The translations under genes and the position numbers were made by a program. Positions 1-15,400 of a DNA stretch of 64,000 nt are shown piece by piece. The notes under the pieces are model-generated. The model had not been told where the DNA came from and did no database searches. It worked only from the letters and a program-made list of their open reading frames with translations. The stretch is taken from NCBI RefSeq assembly GCF_016802725.1, contig NC_052678.1:6874001-6938000 (forward strand). Reading direction: 5' to 3'. Position 1 is the stretch's first letter; every line of letters begins with the position of its first letter. The DNA is from Solenopsis invicta. Taxonomy: Eukaryota; Arthropoda; Insecta; Hymenoptera; Formicidae.

Positions 1-419
1 TCAAAAATTTTGAAATTTGACTGATATAAGTCTTCCTTTTTTCACTTCAAAAATTCGATACATCGTGATAAAAGTTACAACTCTTCTGTGGGCTATCAGA
101 ACACAGAGATATTGGAGAAATTCGGAAAAAAACCTATTTTACTCAAAAATTTTGAACTTTGACTGATATTACTCTTTCGTCTTGCACTTTAGCGATTCGA
201 TCTATTATGATAAAAGTTAGAACTCTTCTGGGGGCTATAAAAACACAGAGATATTTGAGAAATTCGCAAAAAAGTTTTACTCAAAAATTTCGTACTTTGA
301 TTGATATAACTCTTTCGTTTTTCACTTTAACGATTTGATCCATAATGATAAAAGTTAGAAATCTTCTCGGGGCTATCAGAACACAGAGATATTAAAGAAA
401 TTCACAAAAAAAATTTTAC
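1..419 (+). repeat. Representative HOR unit: monomers A (1-142), B (143-280), C (281-419)
   Basis: Each monomer opens with an A-tract followed by a T-tract (tcaaaaattt) and a 'ttgatt/ttgactgatat' box. A variable stretch of about 40 bp follows, then a more conserved half containing gataaaagttagaactc, ggctatcagaacacag and gaaattcg, and finally a poly-A run leading into 'tttac'. B and C resemble each other more than either resembles A. The lengths of 142, 138 and 139 bp are close to the length of DNA on one nucleosome core; any phasing role is inference. Confidence 0.95.
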
Positions 420-1414
420 TCAAAAATTTTGAAATTTGACTGATATAAGTCTTCCTTTTTTCACTTCAAAAATTCGATACATCGTGATAAAAGTTACAAC
501 TCTTCTGTGGGCTATCAGAACACAGAGATATTGGAGAAATTCGGAAAAAAACCAATTTTACTCAAAAATTTCGAACTTTGACTGATATTACTCCTTCGTC
601 TTGCACTTTAGCGATTCGATCTATTATGATAAAAGTTAGAACTCTTCTGGGGGCTATAAAAACACAGAGATATTTGAGAAATTCGCAAAAAAGTTTTACT
701 CAAAAATTTCGTACTTTGATTGATATAACTTTTTCGTTTTTCACTTTAACGATTTGATCCATAATGATAAAGGTTAGAAATCTTCTCGGGGCTATCAGAA
801 CACAGAGATATTAAAGAAATTCACAAAAAAAATTTTACTCAAAAATTTTGAAATTTGACTGATATAAGTCTTCCTTTTTTCACTTCAAAAATTCGATACA
901 TCGTGATAAAAGTTACAACTCTTCTGTGGGCTATCAGAACACAGAGATATTGGAGAAATTCGGAAAAAAACCAATTTTACTCAAAAATTTCGAACTTTGA
1001 CTGATATTACACTTTCGTCTTGCACTTTAGCGATTTGATCTATTATGATAAAAGTTAGAACTCTTCTGGGGGCTATAAAAACACAGAAATATTTGAGAAA
1101 TTCGCAAAAAAATTTTACTCAAAAATTTCGTACTTTGATTGATATAACTTTTTCGTTTTTCACTTTAACGATTTGATCCATAATGATAAAAGTTAGAACT
1201 CTTCTCGGGGCTATCAGAACACAGAGATATTAAAGAAATTCACAAAAAGATTTTACTCAAAAATTTTGAAATTTGACTGATATAAGTCTTCCTTTTTTCA
1301 CTTCAAAAATTCGATACATCGTGATAAAAGTTACAACTCTTCTGTGGGCTATCAGAACACAGAGATATTGGAGAAATTCGGAAAAAAACCAATTTTACTC
1401 AAAAATTTCGAACT

Positions 1415-3000
1415 TTGACTGATATTACTCTTTCGTCTTGCACTATAGCGATTCGATCTATTATGATAAAAGTTAGAAATCTTCTGGGGGGTATAAAAAC
1501 GCAGAGATATTTGAGAAATTCGCATAAAAGTTATACTCAAAAATTTCGTACTTTGATTGATATAACTCTTTCGTTTTTCACTTTAACGATTTCATCCATA
1601 ATGATAAAAGTTAGAACTCATCTCGGGGCTATCAGAACACAGAGATATTAAAGAAATTCACACAAAGAATTTTACTCAAAAATTTTGAAATTTGACTGAT
1701 ATAAGTCTTCCTTTTTTCACTTCAAAAATTCGATACATCGTGATAAAAGTTACAACTCTTCTGTGGGCTATCAGAACACAGAGATACTGGAGAAATTCGG
1801 AAAAAAACCAATTTTACTCAAAAATTTCGAACTTTGACTGATATTACTCTTTCGTCTTGCACTTTAGCGATTCGATCTATTATGATAAAAGTTAGAACTC
1901 TTCTGGGGGCTATAAAAACGCAGAGATATTTGAGAAATTCGCAAAAAAGTTTTACTCAAAAATTTCGTACTTTGATTGATATAACTCTTTCGTTTTTCAC
2001 TTTAACGATTTGATCCATAATGATAAAAGTTAGAACTCTTCTCGGGGCTATCAGAACACAGAGATATTAAAGAAATTCACAAAAAAAATTTTACTCAAAA
2101 ATTTTGAAATTTGACTGATATAAGTCTTCCTTTTTTCACTTCAAAAATTCGATACATCGTGATAAAAGTTACAACTCTTCTGTGGGCTATCAGAACACAG
2201 AGATATTGGAGAAATTCGGAAAAAAACCTATTTTACTCAAAAATTTTGAACTTTGACTGATATTACTCTTTCGTCTTGCACTTTAGCGAATCGATCTATT
2301 ATGATAAAAGTTAGAACTCTTCTGGGGGCTATAAAAACACAGAGATATTTGAGAAATTCGCAAAAAAGTTTTACTCAAAAATTTCGTACTTTGATTGATA
2401 TAACACTTTCGTTTTTCCCTTTAACGATTTGATCCATAATGATAAAAGTTAGAAATCTTCTCGGGGCTATCAGAACACAGAGATATTAAAGAAATTAACA
2501 AAAAAAATTTTACTCAAAAATTTTGAAATTTGACTGATATAAGTCTTCCTTTTTTCACTTCAAAAATTCGATACATCGTGATAAAAGTTACAACTCTTCT
2601 GTGGGCTATCAGAACACAGAGATATTGGAGAAATTCGGAAAAAAACCAATTTTACTCAAAAATTTCGAACTTTGACTGATATTACACTTTCGTCTTGCAC
2701 TTTAGCGATTTGATCTATTATGATAAAAGTTAGAACTCTTCTGGGGGCTATAAAAACACAGAAATATTTGAGAAATTCGCAAAAAAATTTTACTCAAAAA
2801 TTTCGTACTTTGATTGATATAACTTTTTCGTTTTTCACTTTAACGATTTGATCCATAATGATAAAAGTTAGAACTCTTCTCGGGGCTATCAGAACACAGA
2901 GATATTAAAGAAATTCACAAAAAAAATTTTACTCAAAAATTTTGAAATTTGACTGATATAAGTCTTCCTTTTTTCACTTCAAAAATTCGATACATCCTGA
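1415..3000 (+). repeat. Multi-unit block inside the satellite, copy 1
   Basis: This run of about four HOR units carries an ordered set of uncommon variants: B monomer 'gggggtataaaaacg' with 'cataaaagttatac', 'ctcatctcgggg' near 1,617, 'agatactgg' near 1,783, 'gcgaatcg' at 2,286, 'gtttttccc' near 2,410 and 'gaaattaac' near 2,491. The same series recurs near 10.3 kb and 22.3 kb. The offset to copy 3 is about 20,916 bp, or 50 units. Block limits are approximate and read by eye. Confidence 0.7.
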
Positions 3001-6000
3001 TAAAAGTTACAACTCTTCTGTGGGCTATCAGAACACAGAGATATTGGAGAAATTCGGAAAGAAACCAATTTTACTCAAAAATTTCGAACTTTGACTGATA
3101 TTACACTTTCGTCTTGCACTTTAGCGATTCGATCTATTATGATAAAAGTTAGAACTCTTCTGGGGGCTATAAAAACACAGAGATATTTGAGAAATTCGCA
3201 AAAAAATTTTACTCAAAAATTTCGTACTTTGATTGATATAACTTTTTCGTTTTTCACTTTAACGATTTGATCCATAATAATAAAAGTTAGAACTCTTCTC
3301 GGGGCTATCAGAACACAGAGATATTAAAGAAATTCACAAAAGAAATTTTACTCAAAAATTTTAAAATTTGACTGATATAAGTCTTCCTTTTTTCACTTCA
3401 AAAATTCGATACATCGTGATAAAAGTTACAACTCTTCTGTGGGCTATCAGAACACAGAGATATTGGAGAAATTCGGAAAAAAACCAATTTTACTCAAAAA
3501 TTTCGAACTTTGACTGATATTTCTCTTTCGTCTTGCACTTTAGCGATTCGATCTATTATGATAAAAGTTAGAAATCTTCTGGGGGGTATAAAAACGCAGA
3601 GATATTTGAGAAATTCGCATAAAAGTTATACTCAAAAATTTCGTACTTTGATTGATATAACTCTTTCGTTTTTCACTTTAACGATTTCATCCATAATGAT
3701 AAAAGTTAGAACTCTTCTCGGGGCTATCAGAACACAGAGATATTAAAGAAATTCACACAAAGAATTTTACTCAAAAATTTTGAAATTTGACTGATATAAG
3801 TCTTCCTTTTTTCACTTCAAAAATTCGATACATCGTGATAAAAGTTACAACTCTTCTGTGGGCTATCAGAACACAGAGATATTGGAGAAATTCGGAAAAA
3901 AACCAATTTTACTCAAAAATTTCGAACTTTGACTGATATTACTCTTTCGTCTTGCACTTTAGCGATTCGATCTATTATGATAAAAGTTAGAACTCTTCTG
4001 GGGGCTATAAAAACACAGAGATATTTGAGAAATTCGCAAAAAGTTTTACTCAAAAATTTCGTACTTTGATTGATATAACTCTTTCGTTTTTCACTTTAAC
4101 GATTTGATCCATAATGATAAAGGTTAGAACTCTTCTCGGGGCTATCAGAACACAGAGATATTAAAGAAATTCACAAAAAAAATTTTACTCAAAAATTTTG
4201 AAATTTGACTGATATAAGTCTTCCTTTTTTCACTTCAAAAATTCGATACATCGTGATAAAAGTTACAACTCTTCTGTGGGCTATCAGAACACAGAGATAT
4301 TGGAGAAATTCGGAAAAAAACCAATTTTACTCAAAAATTTCGAACTTTGACTGATATTACTCTTTCGTCTTGCACTTTAGCGATTCGATCTATTATGATA
4401 AAAGTTAGAACTCTTCTGGGGGCTATAAAAACACAGAGATATTTGAGAAATTCGCAAAAAAGTTTTACTCAAAAATTTCGTACTTTGATTGATATAACTC
4501 TTTCGTTTTTCACTTTAACGATTTGATCCATAATGATAAAAGTTAGAAATCTTCTCGGGGCTATCAGAACACAGAGATATTAAAGAAATTCACAAAAAAA
4601 ATTTTACTCAAAAATTTTGAAATTTGACTGATATAAGTCTTCCTTTTTTCACTTCAAAAATTCGATACATCGTGATAAAAGTTACAACTCTTCTGTGGGC
4701 TATCAGAACACAGAGATATTGGACAAATTCGGAAAAAAACCAATTTTACTCAAAAATTTCGAACTTTGTCTGATATTACACTTTCGTCTTGCACTTTAGC
4801 GATTCGATCTATTATGATAAAAGTTAGAACTCTTCTGGGGGCTATAAAAACACAGAGATATTTGAGAAATTCGCAAAAAAATTTTACTCAAAAATTTCGT
4901 ACTTTGATTGATATAACTTTTTCGTTTTTCACTTTAACGATTTGATCCATAATGATAAAAGTTAGAACTCTTCTCGGGGCTATCAGAACACAGAGATATT
5001 AAAGAAATTCACAAAAAAAATTTTACTCAAAAATTTTGAAATTTGACTGATATAAGTCTTCCTTTTTTCACTTCAAAAATTCGATACATCGTGATAAAAG
5101 TTACAACTCTTCTGTGGGCTATCAGAACACAGAGATATTGGAGAAATTCGGAAAAAAACCAATTTTACTCAAAAATTTCGAACTTTGACTGATATTACTC
5201 TTTCGTCTTGCACTTTAGCGATTCGATCTATTATGATAAAAGTTAGAACTCTTCTGGGGGCTATAAAAACACAGAGATATTTGAGAAATTCGCGAATAAG
5301 TTATACTCAAAAATTTCGTACTTTGATTGATATAACACTTTCGTTTTTCACTTTAACGATTTGATCCATAATGATAAAAGTTAGAACTCTTCTCGGGGCT
5401 ATCAGAACACAGAGATATTAAAGAAATTCACAAAAAAAATTTTACTCAAAATTTTGAAATTTGACTGATATAAGTCTTCCTTTTTTCACTTCAAAAATTC
5501 GATACATCGTTATAAAAGTTACAACTCTTCTGTGGGCTATCAGAACACAGAGATATTGGAGAAATTCGGAAAAAAACCAATTTTACTCAAAAATTTCGAA
5601 CTTTGACTGATATTACTCTTTCGTCTTGCACTTTAGCGATTCGATCTATTATGATAAAAGTTAGAACTCTTCTGGGGGCTATAAAAACGCAGAGATATTT
5701 GAGAAATTCGCAAAAAATTTTACTCAAAAAATTCGTACTTTGATTGATATAACTCTTTCGTTTTTCACTTTAACGATTTCATCCATAATGATAAAAGTTA
5801 GAACTCTTCTCGGGGCTATCAGAACACAGAGATATTAAAGAAATTCACACAAACAATTTTACTCAAAAATTTTGAAATTTGACTGATATAAGTCTTCCTT
5901 TTTTCACTTCAAAAATTCGATACATCGTGATAAAAGTTACAACTCTTCTGTGGGCTATCAGAACACAGAGATATTGGAGAAACTCGGAAAAAAACCAATT

Positions 6001-9000
6001 TTACTCAAAAATTTCGAACTTTGCCTGATATTACTCTTTCGTCTTGCACTTTAGCGATTCGATCTATTATGATAAAAGTTGGAACTCTTCTGGGGGCTAT
6101 AAAAACGCAGAGATATTTGAGAAATTCGCATAAAAGTTTTACTCAAAAATTTCGTACTTTGATTGATATAACTCTTTCGTTTTTCACTTTAACGATTTGA
6201 TCCATAATGATAAAGGTTAGAAATCTTCTCGGGGCTATCAGAACAGAGAGATATTAAAGAAATTCACAAAAAAAATTTTACTCAAAAATTTTGAAATTTG
6301 ACTGATATAAGTCTTCCTTTTTTCACTTCAAAAATTCGATACATCGTGATAAAAGTTACAACTCTTCTGTGGGCTATCAGAACACAGAGATATTGGAGAA
6401 ATTTGGAAAAAAACCAATTTTACTCAAAAATTTCGAACTTTGCCTGATATTACTCTTTCGTCTTGCACTTTAGCGATTCGATCTATTATGATAAAAGTTA
6501 GAAATCTTCTGGGAGGTATAAAAACGCAGAGATATTTGAGAAATTCGCATAAAAGTTATACTCAAAAATTTCGTACTTTGATTGATATAACTCTTTCGTT
6601 TTTCACTTTAACGATTTCATCCATAATGATAAAAGTTAGAACTCTTCTCGGGGCTATCAGAACACAGAGATATTAAAGAAATTCACACAAAGAATTTTAC
6701 TCAAAAATTTTGAAATTTGACTGATATAAGTCTTCCTTTTTTCACTTCAAAAATTCGATACATCGTGATAAAAGTTACAACTCTTCTGTGGGCTATCAGA
6801 ACACAGAGATATTGGAGAAATTCGGAAAAAAACCAATTTTACTCAAAAATTTCGAACTTTGACTGATATTACTCTTTCGTCTTGCATTTTAGCGATTCGA
6901 TCTATTATGATAAAAGTTAGAACTCTTCTGGGGGCTATAAAAACACAGAGATATTTGAGAAATTCGCAAAAAGTTTTACTCAAAAATTTCGTACTTTGAT
7001 TGATATAACTTTCTCGTTTTTCACTTTAACGATTTGATCCATAATGATAAAGGTTAGAAATCTTCTCGGGGCTATCAGAACACAGAGATATTAAAGAAAT
7101 TCACAAAAAAAATTTTACTCAAAAATTTTGAAATTTGACTGATATAAGTCTTCCTTTTTTCACTTCAAAAATTCGATACATCGTGATAAAAGTTACAACT
7201 CTTCTGTGGGCTATCAGAACACAGAGATATTGGAGAAATTCGGAAAAAAACCAATTTTACTCAAAAATTTCGAACTTTGACTGATATTACTCTTTCGTCT
7301 TGCACTTTAGCGATTCGATCTATTATGATAAAAGTTAGAACTCTTCTGGGGGCTATAAAAACACAGAGATATTTGAGAAATTCGCAAAAAGTTTTACTCA
7401 AAAATTTCGTACTTTGATTGATATAACACTTTCGTTTTTCACTTTAACGATTTGATCCATAATGATAAAAGTTAGAACTCTTCTCGGGGCTATCAGAACA
7501 CAGAGATATTAAAGAAATTCACAAAAAAAATTTTACTCAAAATTTTGAAATTTGACTGATATAAGTCTTCCTTTTTTCACTTCAAAAATTCGATACATCG
7601 TTATAAAAGTTACAACTCTTCTGTGGGCTATCAGAACACAGAAATATTGGAGAAATTCGGAAAAAAACCTATTTTACTCAAAAATTTCGAACTTTGACTG
7701 ATATTACTCTTTCGTCTTGCACTTTAGCGATTCGATCTATTATGATAAAAGTTAGAACTCTTCTGGGGGCTATAAAAACGCAGAGATATTTGAGAAATTC
7801 GCAAAAAATTTTACTCAAAAATTTCGTACTTTGATTGATATAACTCTTTCGTTTTTCACTTTAACGATTTCATCCATAATGATAAAAGTTAGAACTCTTC
7901 TCGGGGCTATCAGAACACAGAGATATTAAAGAAATTCACACAAAGAATTTTACTCAAAAATTTTGAAATTTGACTGATATAAGTCTTCCTTTTTTCACTT
8001 CAAAAATTCGATACATCGTGATAAAAGTTACAACTCTTCTGTGGGCTATCAGAACACAGAGATATTGGAGAAATTCGGAAAAAAACCAATTTTACTCAAA
8101 AATTTCGAACTTTGACTGATATTACTCTTTCGTCTTGCACTTTAGCGATTCGATCTATTATGATAAAAGTTAGAACTCTTCTGGGGGCTATAAAAACACA
8201 GAGATATTTGAGAAATTCGCAAAAAAGTTTTACTCAAAAATTTCGTACTTTGATTGATATAACACTTTCGTTTTTCCCTTTAACGATTTGATCCATAATG
8301 ATAAAAGTTAGAAATCTTCTCGGGGCTATCAGAACACAGAGATATTAAAGAAATTCACAAAAAAAATTTTACTCAAAAATTTTGAAATTTGACTGATATA
8401 AGTCTTCCTTTTTTCACTTCAAAAATTCGATACATCGTGATAAAAGTTACAACTCTTCTGTGGGCTATCAGAACACAGAGATATTGGAGAAATTCGGAAA
8501 AAAACCAATTTTACTCAAAAATTTCGAACTTTGACTGATATTACTCTTTCGTCTTGCACTTTAGCGATTCGATCTATTATGATAAAAGTTAGAACTCTTC
8601 TGGGGGCTATAAAAACACAGAGATATTTGAGAAATTCGCAAAAAAGTTTTACTCAAAAATTTCGTACTTTGATTGATATAACTTTTTCGTTTTTCACTTT
8701 AACGATTTGATCCATAATGATAAAGGTTAGAACTCTTCTCGGGGCTATCAGAACACAGAGATATTAAAGAAATTCACAAAAAAAATTTTACTCAAAAATT
8801 TTGAAATTTGACTGATATAAGTCTTCCTTTTTTCACTTCAAAAATTCGATACATCGTGATAAAAGTTACAACTCTTCTGTGGGCTATCAGAACACAGAGA
8901 TATTGGAGAAATTCGGAAAAAAACCAATTTTACTCAAAAATTTCGAACTTTGACTGATATTACTCTTTCGTCTTGCACTTTAGCGATTCGATCTATTATG

Positions 9001-10259
9001 ATAAAAGTTAGAACTCTTCTGGGGGCTATAAAAACACAGAGATATTTGAGAAATTCGCAAAAAGTTTTACTCAAAAATTTCGTACTTTGATTGATATAAC
9101 TCTTTCGTTTTTCACTTTAACGATTTGATCCATAATGATAAAAGTTAGAACTCTTCTCGGGGCTATCAGAACACAGAGATATTAAAGAAATTCACAAAAA
9201 AAATTTTACTCAAAAATTTTGAAATTTGACTGATATAAGTCTTCCTTTTTTCACTTCAAAAATTCGATACATCGTGATAAAAGTTACAACTCTTCTGTGG
9301 GCTATCAGAACACAGAGATATTGGAGAAATTCGGAAAAAAACCAATTTTACTCAAAAATTTCGAACTTTGACTGATATTACTCTTTCGTCTTGCACTTTA
9401 GCGATTCGATCTATTATGATAAAAGTTAGAACTCTTCTGGGGGCTATAAAAACACAGAGATATTTGAGAAATTCGCAAAAAAGTTTTACTCAAAAATTTC
9501 GTACTTTGATTGATATAACACTTTCGTTTTTCACTTTAACGATTTGATCCATAATGATAAAAGTTAGAAATCTTCTCGGGGCTATCAGAACACAGAGATA
9601 TTAAAGAAATTCACAAAAAAAATTTTACTCAAAAATTTTGAAATTTGACTGATATAAGTCTTCCTTTTTTCACTTCAAAAATTCGATACATCGTGATAAA
9701 AGTTACAACTCTTCTGTGGGCTATCAGAACACAGAGATATTGGAGAAATTCGGAAAAAAACCAATTTTACTCAAAAATTTCGAACTTTGACTGATATTAC
9801 TCTTTCGTCTTGCACTTTAGCGATTCGATCTATTATGATAAAAGTTAGAACTCTTCTGGGGGCTATAAAAACACAGAGATATTTGAGAAATTCGCAAAAA
9901 AGTTTTACTCAAAAATTTCGTACTTTGATTGATATAACTTTTTCGTTTTTCACTTTAACGATTTGATCCATAATGATAAAAGTTAGAACTCTTCTCGGGG
10001 CTATCAGAACACAGAGATATTAAAGAAATTCACAAAAAGAATTTTACTCAAAAATTTTGAAATTTGACTGATATAAGTCTTCCTTTTTTCACTTCAAAAA
10101 TTCGATACATCGTGATAAAAGTTACAACTCTTCTGTGGGCTATCAGAACACAGAGATATTGGAGAAATTCGGAAAAAAACCAATTTTACTCAAAAATTTC
10201 GAACTTTGACTGATATTACTCTTTCGTCTTGCACTTTAGCGATTCGATCTATTATGATA

Positions 10260-12400
10260 AAAGTTAGAAATCTTCTGGGGGGTATAAAAACGCAGAGATA
10301 TTTGAGAAATTCGCATAAAAGTTATACACAAAAATTTCGTACTTTGATTGATATAACTCTTTCGTTTTTCACTTTAACGATTTGATCCATAATGATAAAA
10401 GTTAGAACTCTTCTCGGGGCTATCAGAACACAGAGATATTAAAGAAATTCACACAAAGAATTTTACTCAAAAATTTTGAAATTTGACTGATATAAGTCTT
10501 CCTTTTTTCACTTCAAAAATTCGATACATCGTGATAAAAGTTACAACTCTTCTGTGGGCTATCAGAACACAGAGATATTGGAGAAATTCGGAAAAAAACC
10601 AATTTTACTCAAAAATTTCGAACTTTGACTGATATTACTCTTTCGTCTTGCACTTTAGCGATTCGATCTATTATGATAAAAGTTAGAACTCTTCTGGGGG
10701 CTATAAAAACACAGAGATATTTGAGAAATTCGCAAAAAGTTTTACTCAAAAATTTCGTACTTTGATTGATATAACTTTCTCGTTTTTCACTTTAACGATT
10801 TGATCCATAATGATAAAGGTTAGAAATCTTCTCGGGGCTATCAGAACACAGAGATATTAAAGAAATTCACAAAAAAAATTTTACTCAAAAATTTTGAAAT
10901 TTGACTGATATAAGTCTTCCTTTTTTCACTTCAAAAATTCGATACATCGTGATAAAAGTTACAACTCTTCTGTGGGCTATCAGAACACAGAGATATTGGA
11001 GAAATTCGGAAAAAAACCTATTTTACTCAAAAATTTTGAACTTTGACTGATATTACTCTTTCGTCTTGCACTTTAGCGATTCGATCTATTATGATAAAAG
11101 TTAGAACTCTTCTGGGGGCTATAAAAACACAGAGATATTTGAGAAATTCGCAAAAAAGTTTTACTCAAAAATTTCGTACTTTGATTGATATAACACTTTC
11201 GTTTTTCCCTTTAACGATTTGATCCATAATGATAAAAGTTAGAAATCTTCTCGGGGCTATCAGAACACAGAGATATTAAAGAAATTAACAAAAAAAATTT
11301 TACTCAAAAATTTTGAAATTTGACTGATATAAGTCTTCCTTTTTTCACTTCAAAAATTCGATACATCGTGATAAAAGTTACAACTCTTCTGTGGGCTATC
11401 AGAACACAGAGATATTGGAGAAATTCGGAAAAAAACCAATTTTACTCAAAAATTTCGAACTTTGACTGATATTACACTTTCGTCTTGCACTTTAGCGATT
11501 TGATCTATTATGATAAAAGTTAGAACTCTTCTGGGGGCTATAAAAACACAGAAATATTTGAGAAATTCGCAAAAAATTTTACTCAAAAATTTCGTACTTT
11601 GATTGATATAACTTTTTCGTTTTTCACTTTAACGATTTGATCCATAATGATAAAAGTTAGAACTCTTCTCGGGGCTATCAGAACACAGAGATATTAAAGA
11701 AATTCACAAAAAGATTTTACTCAAAAATTTTGAAATTTGACTGATATAAGTCTTCCTTTTTTCACTTCAAAAATTCGATACATCGTGATAAAAGTTACAA
11801 CTCTTCTGTGGGCTATCAGAACACAGAGATATTGGAGAAATTCGGAAAAAAACCAATTTTACTCAAAAATTTCGAACTTTGACTGATATTACTCTTTCGT
11901 CTTGCACTTTAGCGATTCGATCTATTATGATAAAAGTTAGAACTCTTCTGGGGGCTATAAAAACACAGAGATATTTGAGAAATTCGCAAAAAGTTTTACT
12001 CAAAAATTTCGTACTTTGATTGATATAACTTTTTCGTTTTTCACTTTAACGATTTGATCCATAATGATAAAGGTTAGAAATCTTCTCGGGGCTATTAGAA
12101 CAGAGAGATATTAAAGAAATTAACAAAAAAAATTTTACTCAAAAATTTTGAAATTTGACTGATATAAGTCTTCCTCTTTACACTTCAAAAATTCGATACA
12201 TCGTGATAAAAGTTACAACTCATCTGTGGGCTATCAGAACACAGAGATATTGGAGAAATTCGGAAAAAAACAAATTTTACTCTAAAATTTCGAACCTTGA
12301 CTGATATTACTCTTTCGTCTTGCACTTTAGAGATTCGATCTATTATGATAAAAGTTAGAACTCTTCTGGGGGCTATAAAAACACAGAGATATTTGAGAAA
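10260..12400 (+). repeat. Multi-unit block inside the satellite, copy 2
   Basis: About five HOR units with the same ordered variants as the blocks near 1.4 kb and 22.4 kb. They include 'tttctcg' at 10,776, 'gtttttccc' near 11,200, 'gaaattaac' near 11,280, a B monomer with 'gcgatttg' near 11,490, 'ctattagaacagag' near 12,090 and the rare A-monomer variant 'cctctttacac' at 12,173. The offset to copy 3 is 12,125 bp (29 units), constant at two widely spaced markers. Confidence 0.7.
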
Positions 12401-15400
12401 TTCGCGAATAAGTTATACTCAAAAATTTCGTACTTTGATTGATATAACACTTTCGTTTTTCACTTTAACGATTTGATCCATAATGATAAAAGTTAGAACT
12501 CTTCTCGGGGCTATCAGAACACAGAGATATTAAAGAAATTCACAAAAAAAATTTTACTCAAAATTTTGAAATTTGACTGATATAAGTCTTCCTTTTTTCA
12601 CTTCAAAAATTCGATACATCGTTATAAAAGTTACAACTCTTCTGTGGGCTATCAGAAAACAGAGATATTGGAGAAATTCGGAAAAAAACCAATTTTACTC
12701 AAAAATTTCGAACTTTGACTGATATTACTCTTTCGTCTTGCACTTTAGCGATTCGATCTATTATGATAAAAGTTAGAACTCTTCTGGGGGCTATAAAACC
12801 ACAGAGGTATTTGAGAAATTCGCAAAAAATTTTACTCAAAAATTTCGTACTTTGATTGATATAACTCTTTCGTTTTTCACTTTAACGATTTCATCCATAA
12901 TGATAAAAGTTAGAACTCTTCTCGGGGCTATCAGAACACAGAGATATTAAAGAAATTCACACAAAGAATTTTACTCAAAAATTTTGAAATTTGACTGATA
13001 TATGTCTTCCTTTTTTCACTTCAAAAATTCGATACATCGTGATAAAAGTTACAACACTTCTGTGGGCTACCAGAACACAGAGATATTGGAGAAATTCGGA
13101 AAAAAACAATTTTACTCAAAAATTTCGAACTTTGACTGATATTACTCTTTCGTCTTGCACTTTAGCGATTCGATCTATTATGATAAAAGTTAGAACTCTT
13201 CTGGGGGCTATAAAAACACAGAGATATTTGAGAAATTCGCAAAAAGTTTTACTCAAAAATTTCGTACTTTGATTGATATAACTTTTTCGTTTTTCACTTT
13301 AACGATTTGATCCATAATGATAAAGGTTAGAAATCTTCTCGGGGCTATCAGAACACAGAGATATTAAAGAAATTCACAAAAAAAATTTTACTCAAATATT
13401 TTGAAATTTGACTGATATAAGTCTTCCTTTTTTCACTTCAAAAATTCGATACATCGTGATAAAAGTTACAACTCTTCTGTGGGCTATCAGAACACAGAGA
13501 TATTGGAGAAATTCGGAAAAAAACCAATTTTACTCAAAAATTTCGAACTTTGACTGATATTACTCTTTCGTCTTGCACTTTAGCGATTCGATCTATTATG
13601 ATAAAAGTTAGAACTCTTCTGGGGGCTATAAAAACACAGAGATATTTGAGAAATTCGCAAAAAGTTTTACTCAAAAATTTCGTACTTTGATTGATATAAC
13701 TTTTTCGTTTTTCACTTTAACGATTTGATCCATAATGATAAAAGTTAGAAATCTTCTCGGGGCTATCAGAACAGAGAGATATTAAAGAAATTCACAAAAA
13801 AAATTTTACTCAAAAATTTTGAAATTTGACTGATATAAGTCTTCCTTTTTTCACTTCAAAAATTCGATACATCGTGATAAAAGTTACAACTCTTCTGTGG
13901 GCTATCAGAACACAGAGATATTGGAGAAATTCGGAAAAAAACAAATTTTACTCTAAAATTTCGAACCTTGACTGATATTACTCTTTCGTCTTGCACTTTA
14001 GCGATTCGATCTATTATGATAAAAGTTAGAACTCTTCTGGGGGCTATAAAAACACAGAGATATTTGAGAAATTCGCAAAAAGTTATACTCAAAAATTTCG
14101 TACTTTGATTGATATAACTCTTTCGTTTTTCACTTTAACGATTTGATCCATAATGATAAAAGTTAGAACTCTTCTCGGGGCTATCAGAACACAGAGATAT
14201 TAAAGAAATTCACAAAAAAAATTTTACTCAAAAATTTTGAAATTTGACTGATATAAGTCTTCCTTTTTTCACTTCAAAAATTCGATACATCGTTATAAAA
14301 GTTACAACTCTTCTGTGGGCTATCAGAACACAGAGATATTGGAGAAATTCGGAAAAAAACCTATTTTACTCAAAAATTTCGAACTTTGACTGATATTACT
14401 CTTTCGTCTTGCACTTTAGCGATTCGATCTATTATGATAAAAGTTAGAACTCTTCTGGGGGCTATAAAAACGCAGAGATATTTGAGAAATTCGCAAAAAA
14501 TTTTACTCAAAAAATTCGTACTTTGATTGATATAACTCTTTCGTTTTTCACTTTAACGATTTCATCCATAATGATAAAAGTTAGAACTCTTCTCGGGGCT
14601 ATCAGAACACAGAGATATTAAAGAAATTCACACAAAGAATTTTACTCAAAAATTTTGAAATTTGACTGATATAAGTCTTCCTTTTTTCACTTCAAAAATT
14701 CGATACATCGTGATAAAAGTTACAACTCTTCTGTGGGCTATCACAACACAGAGATATTGGAGAAATTCGGAAAAAAACCAATTTTAATCAAAAATTTCGA
14801 ACTTTGACGGATATTACTCTTTCGTCTTGCACTTTAGCGATTCGATCTATTATGATAAAAGTTAGAACTCTTCTGGGGGCTATAAAAACACAGAGATATT
14901 TGAGAAATTCGCAAAAAGTTTTACTCAAAAATTTCGTACTTTGATTGATATAACTCTTTCGTTTTTCACTTTAACGATTTGATCCATAATGATAAAGGTT
15001 AGAAATCTTCTCGGGGCTATCAGAACAGAGAGATATTAAAGAAATTCACAAAAAAAATTTTACTCAAATATTTTGAAATTTGACTGATATAAGTCTTCCT
15101 TTTTTCACTTCAAAAATTCGATACATCGTGATAAAAGTTACAACTCTTCTGTGGGCTATCAGAACACAGAGATATTGGAGAAATTCGGAAAAAAACCAAT
15201 TTTACTCAAAAATTTCGAACTTTGCCTGATATTACTCTTTCGTCTTGCACTTTAGCGATTCGATCTATTATGATAAAAGTTAGAACTCTTCTGGGGGCTA
15301 TAAAAACGCAGAGATATTTGAGAAATTCGCATAAAAGTTTTACTCAAAAATTTCGTACTTTGATTGATATAACTCTTTCGTTTTTCACTTTAACGATTTT

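Noticed and set aside
1415..1651. 78-codon plus-strand open frames in the satellite (also at 3,510, 6,440, 15,222, 22,331 and 26,094) with a two-fold internal repeat
   Set aside because: They are B and C monomers read in one frame. They occur only in the few unit variants where a TGA is lost (atttcatcc for atttgatcc), the unit length is not a multiple of three, and there is no known domain. A by-product of repeat sequence.
13856..14092. Minus-strand open frames in the satellite (also 1,352-1,540, 30,164-30,400 and 52,003-52,209)
   Set aside because: Same cause: chance open frames across repeat monomers, present only in particular variants and without conservation between units.
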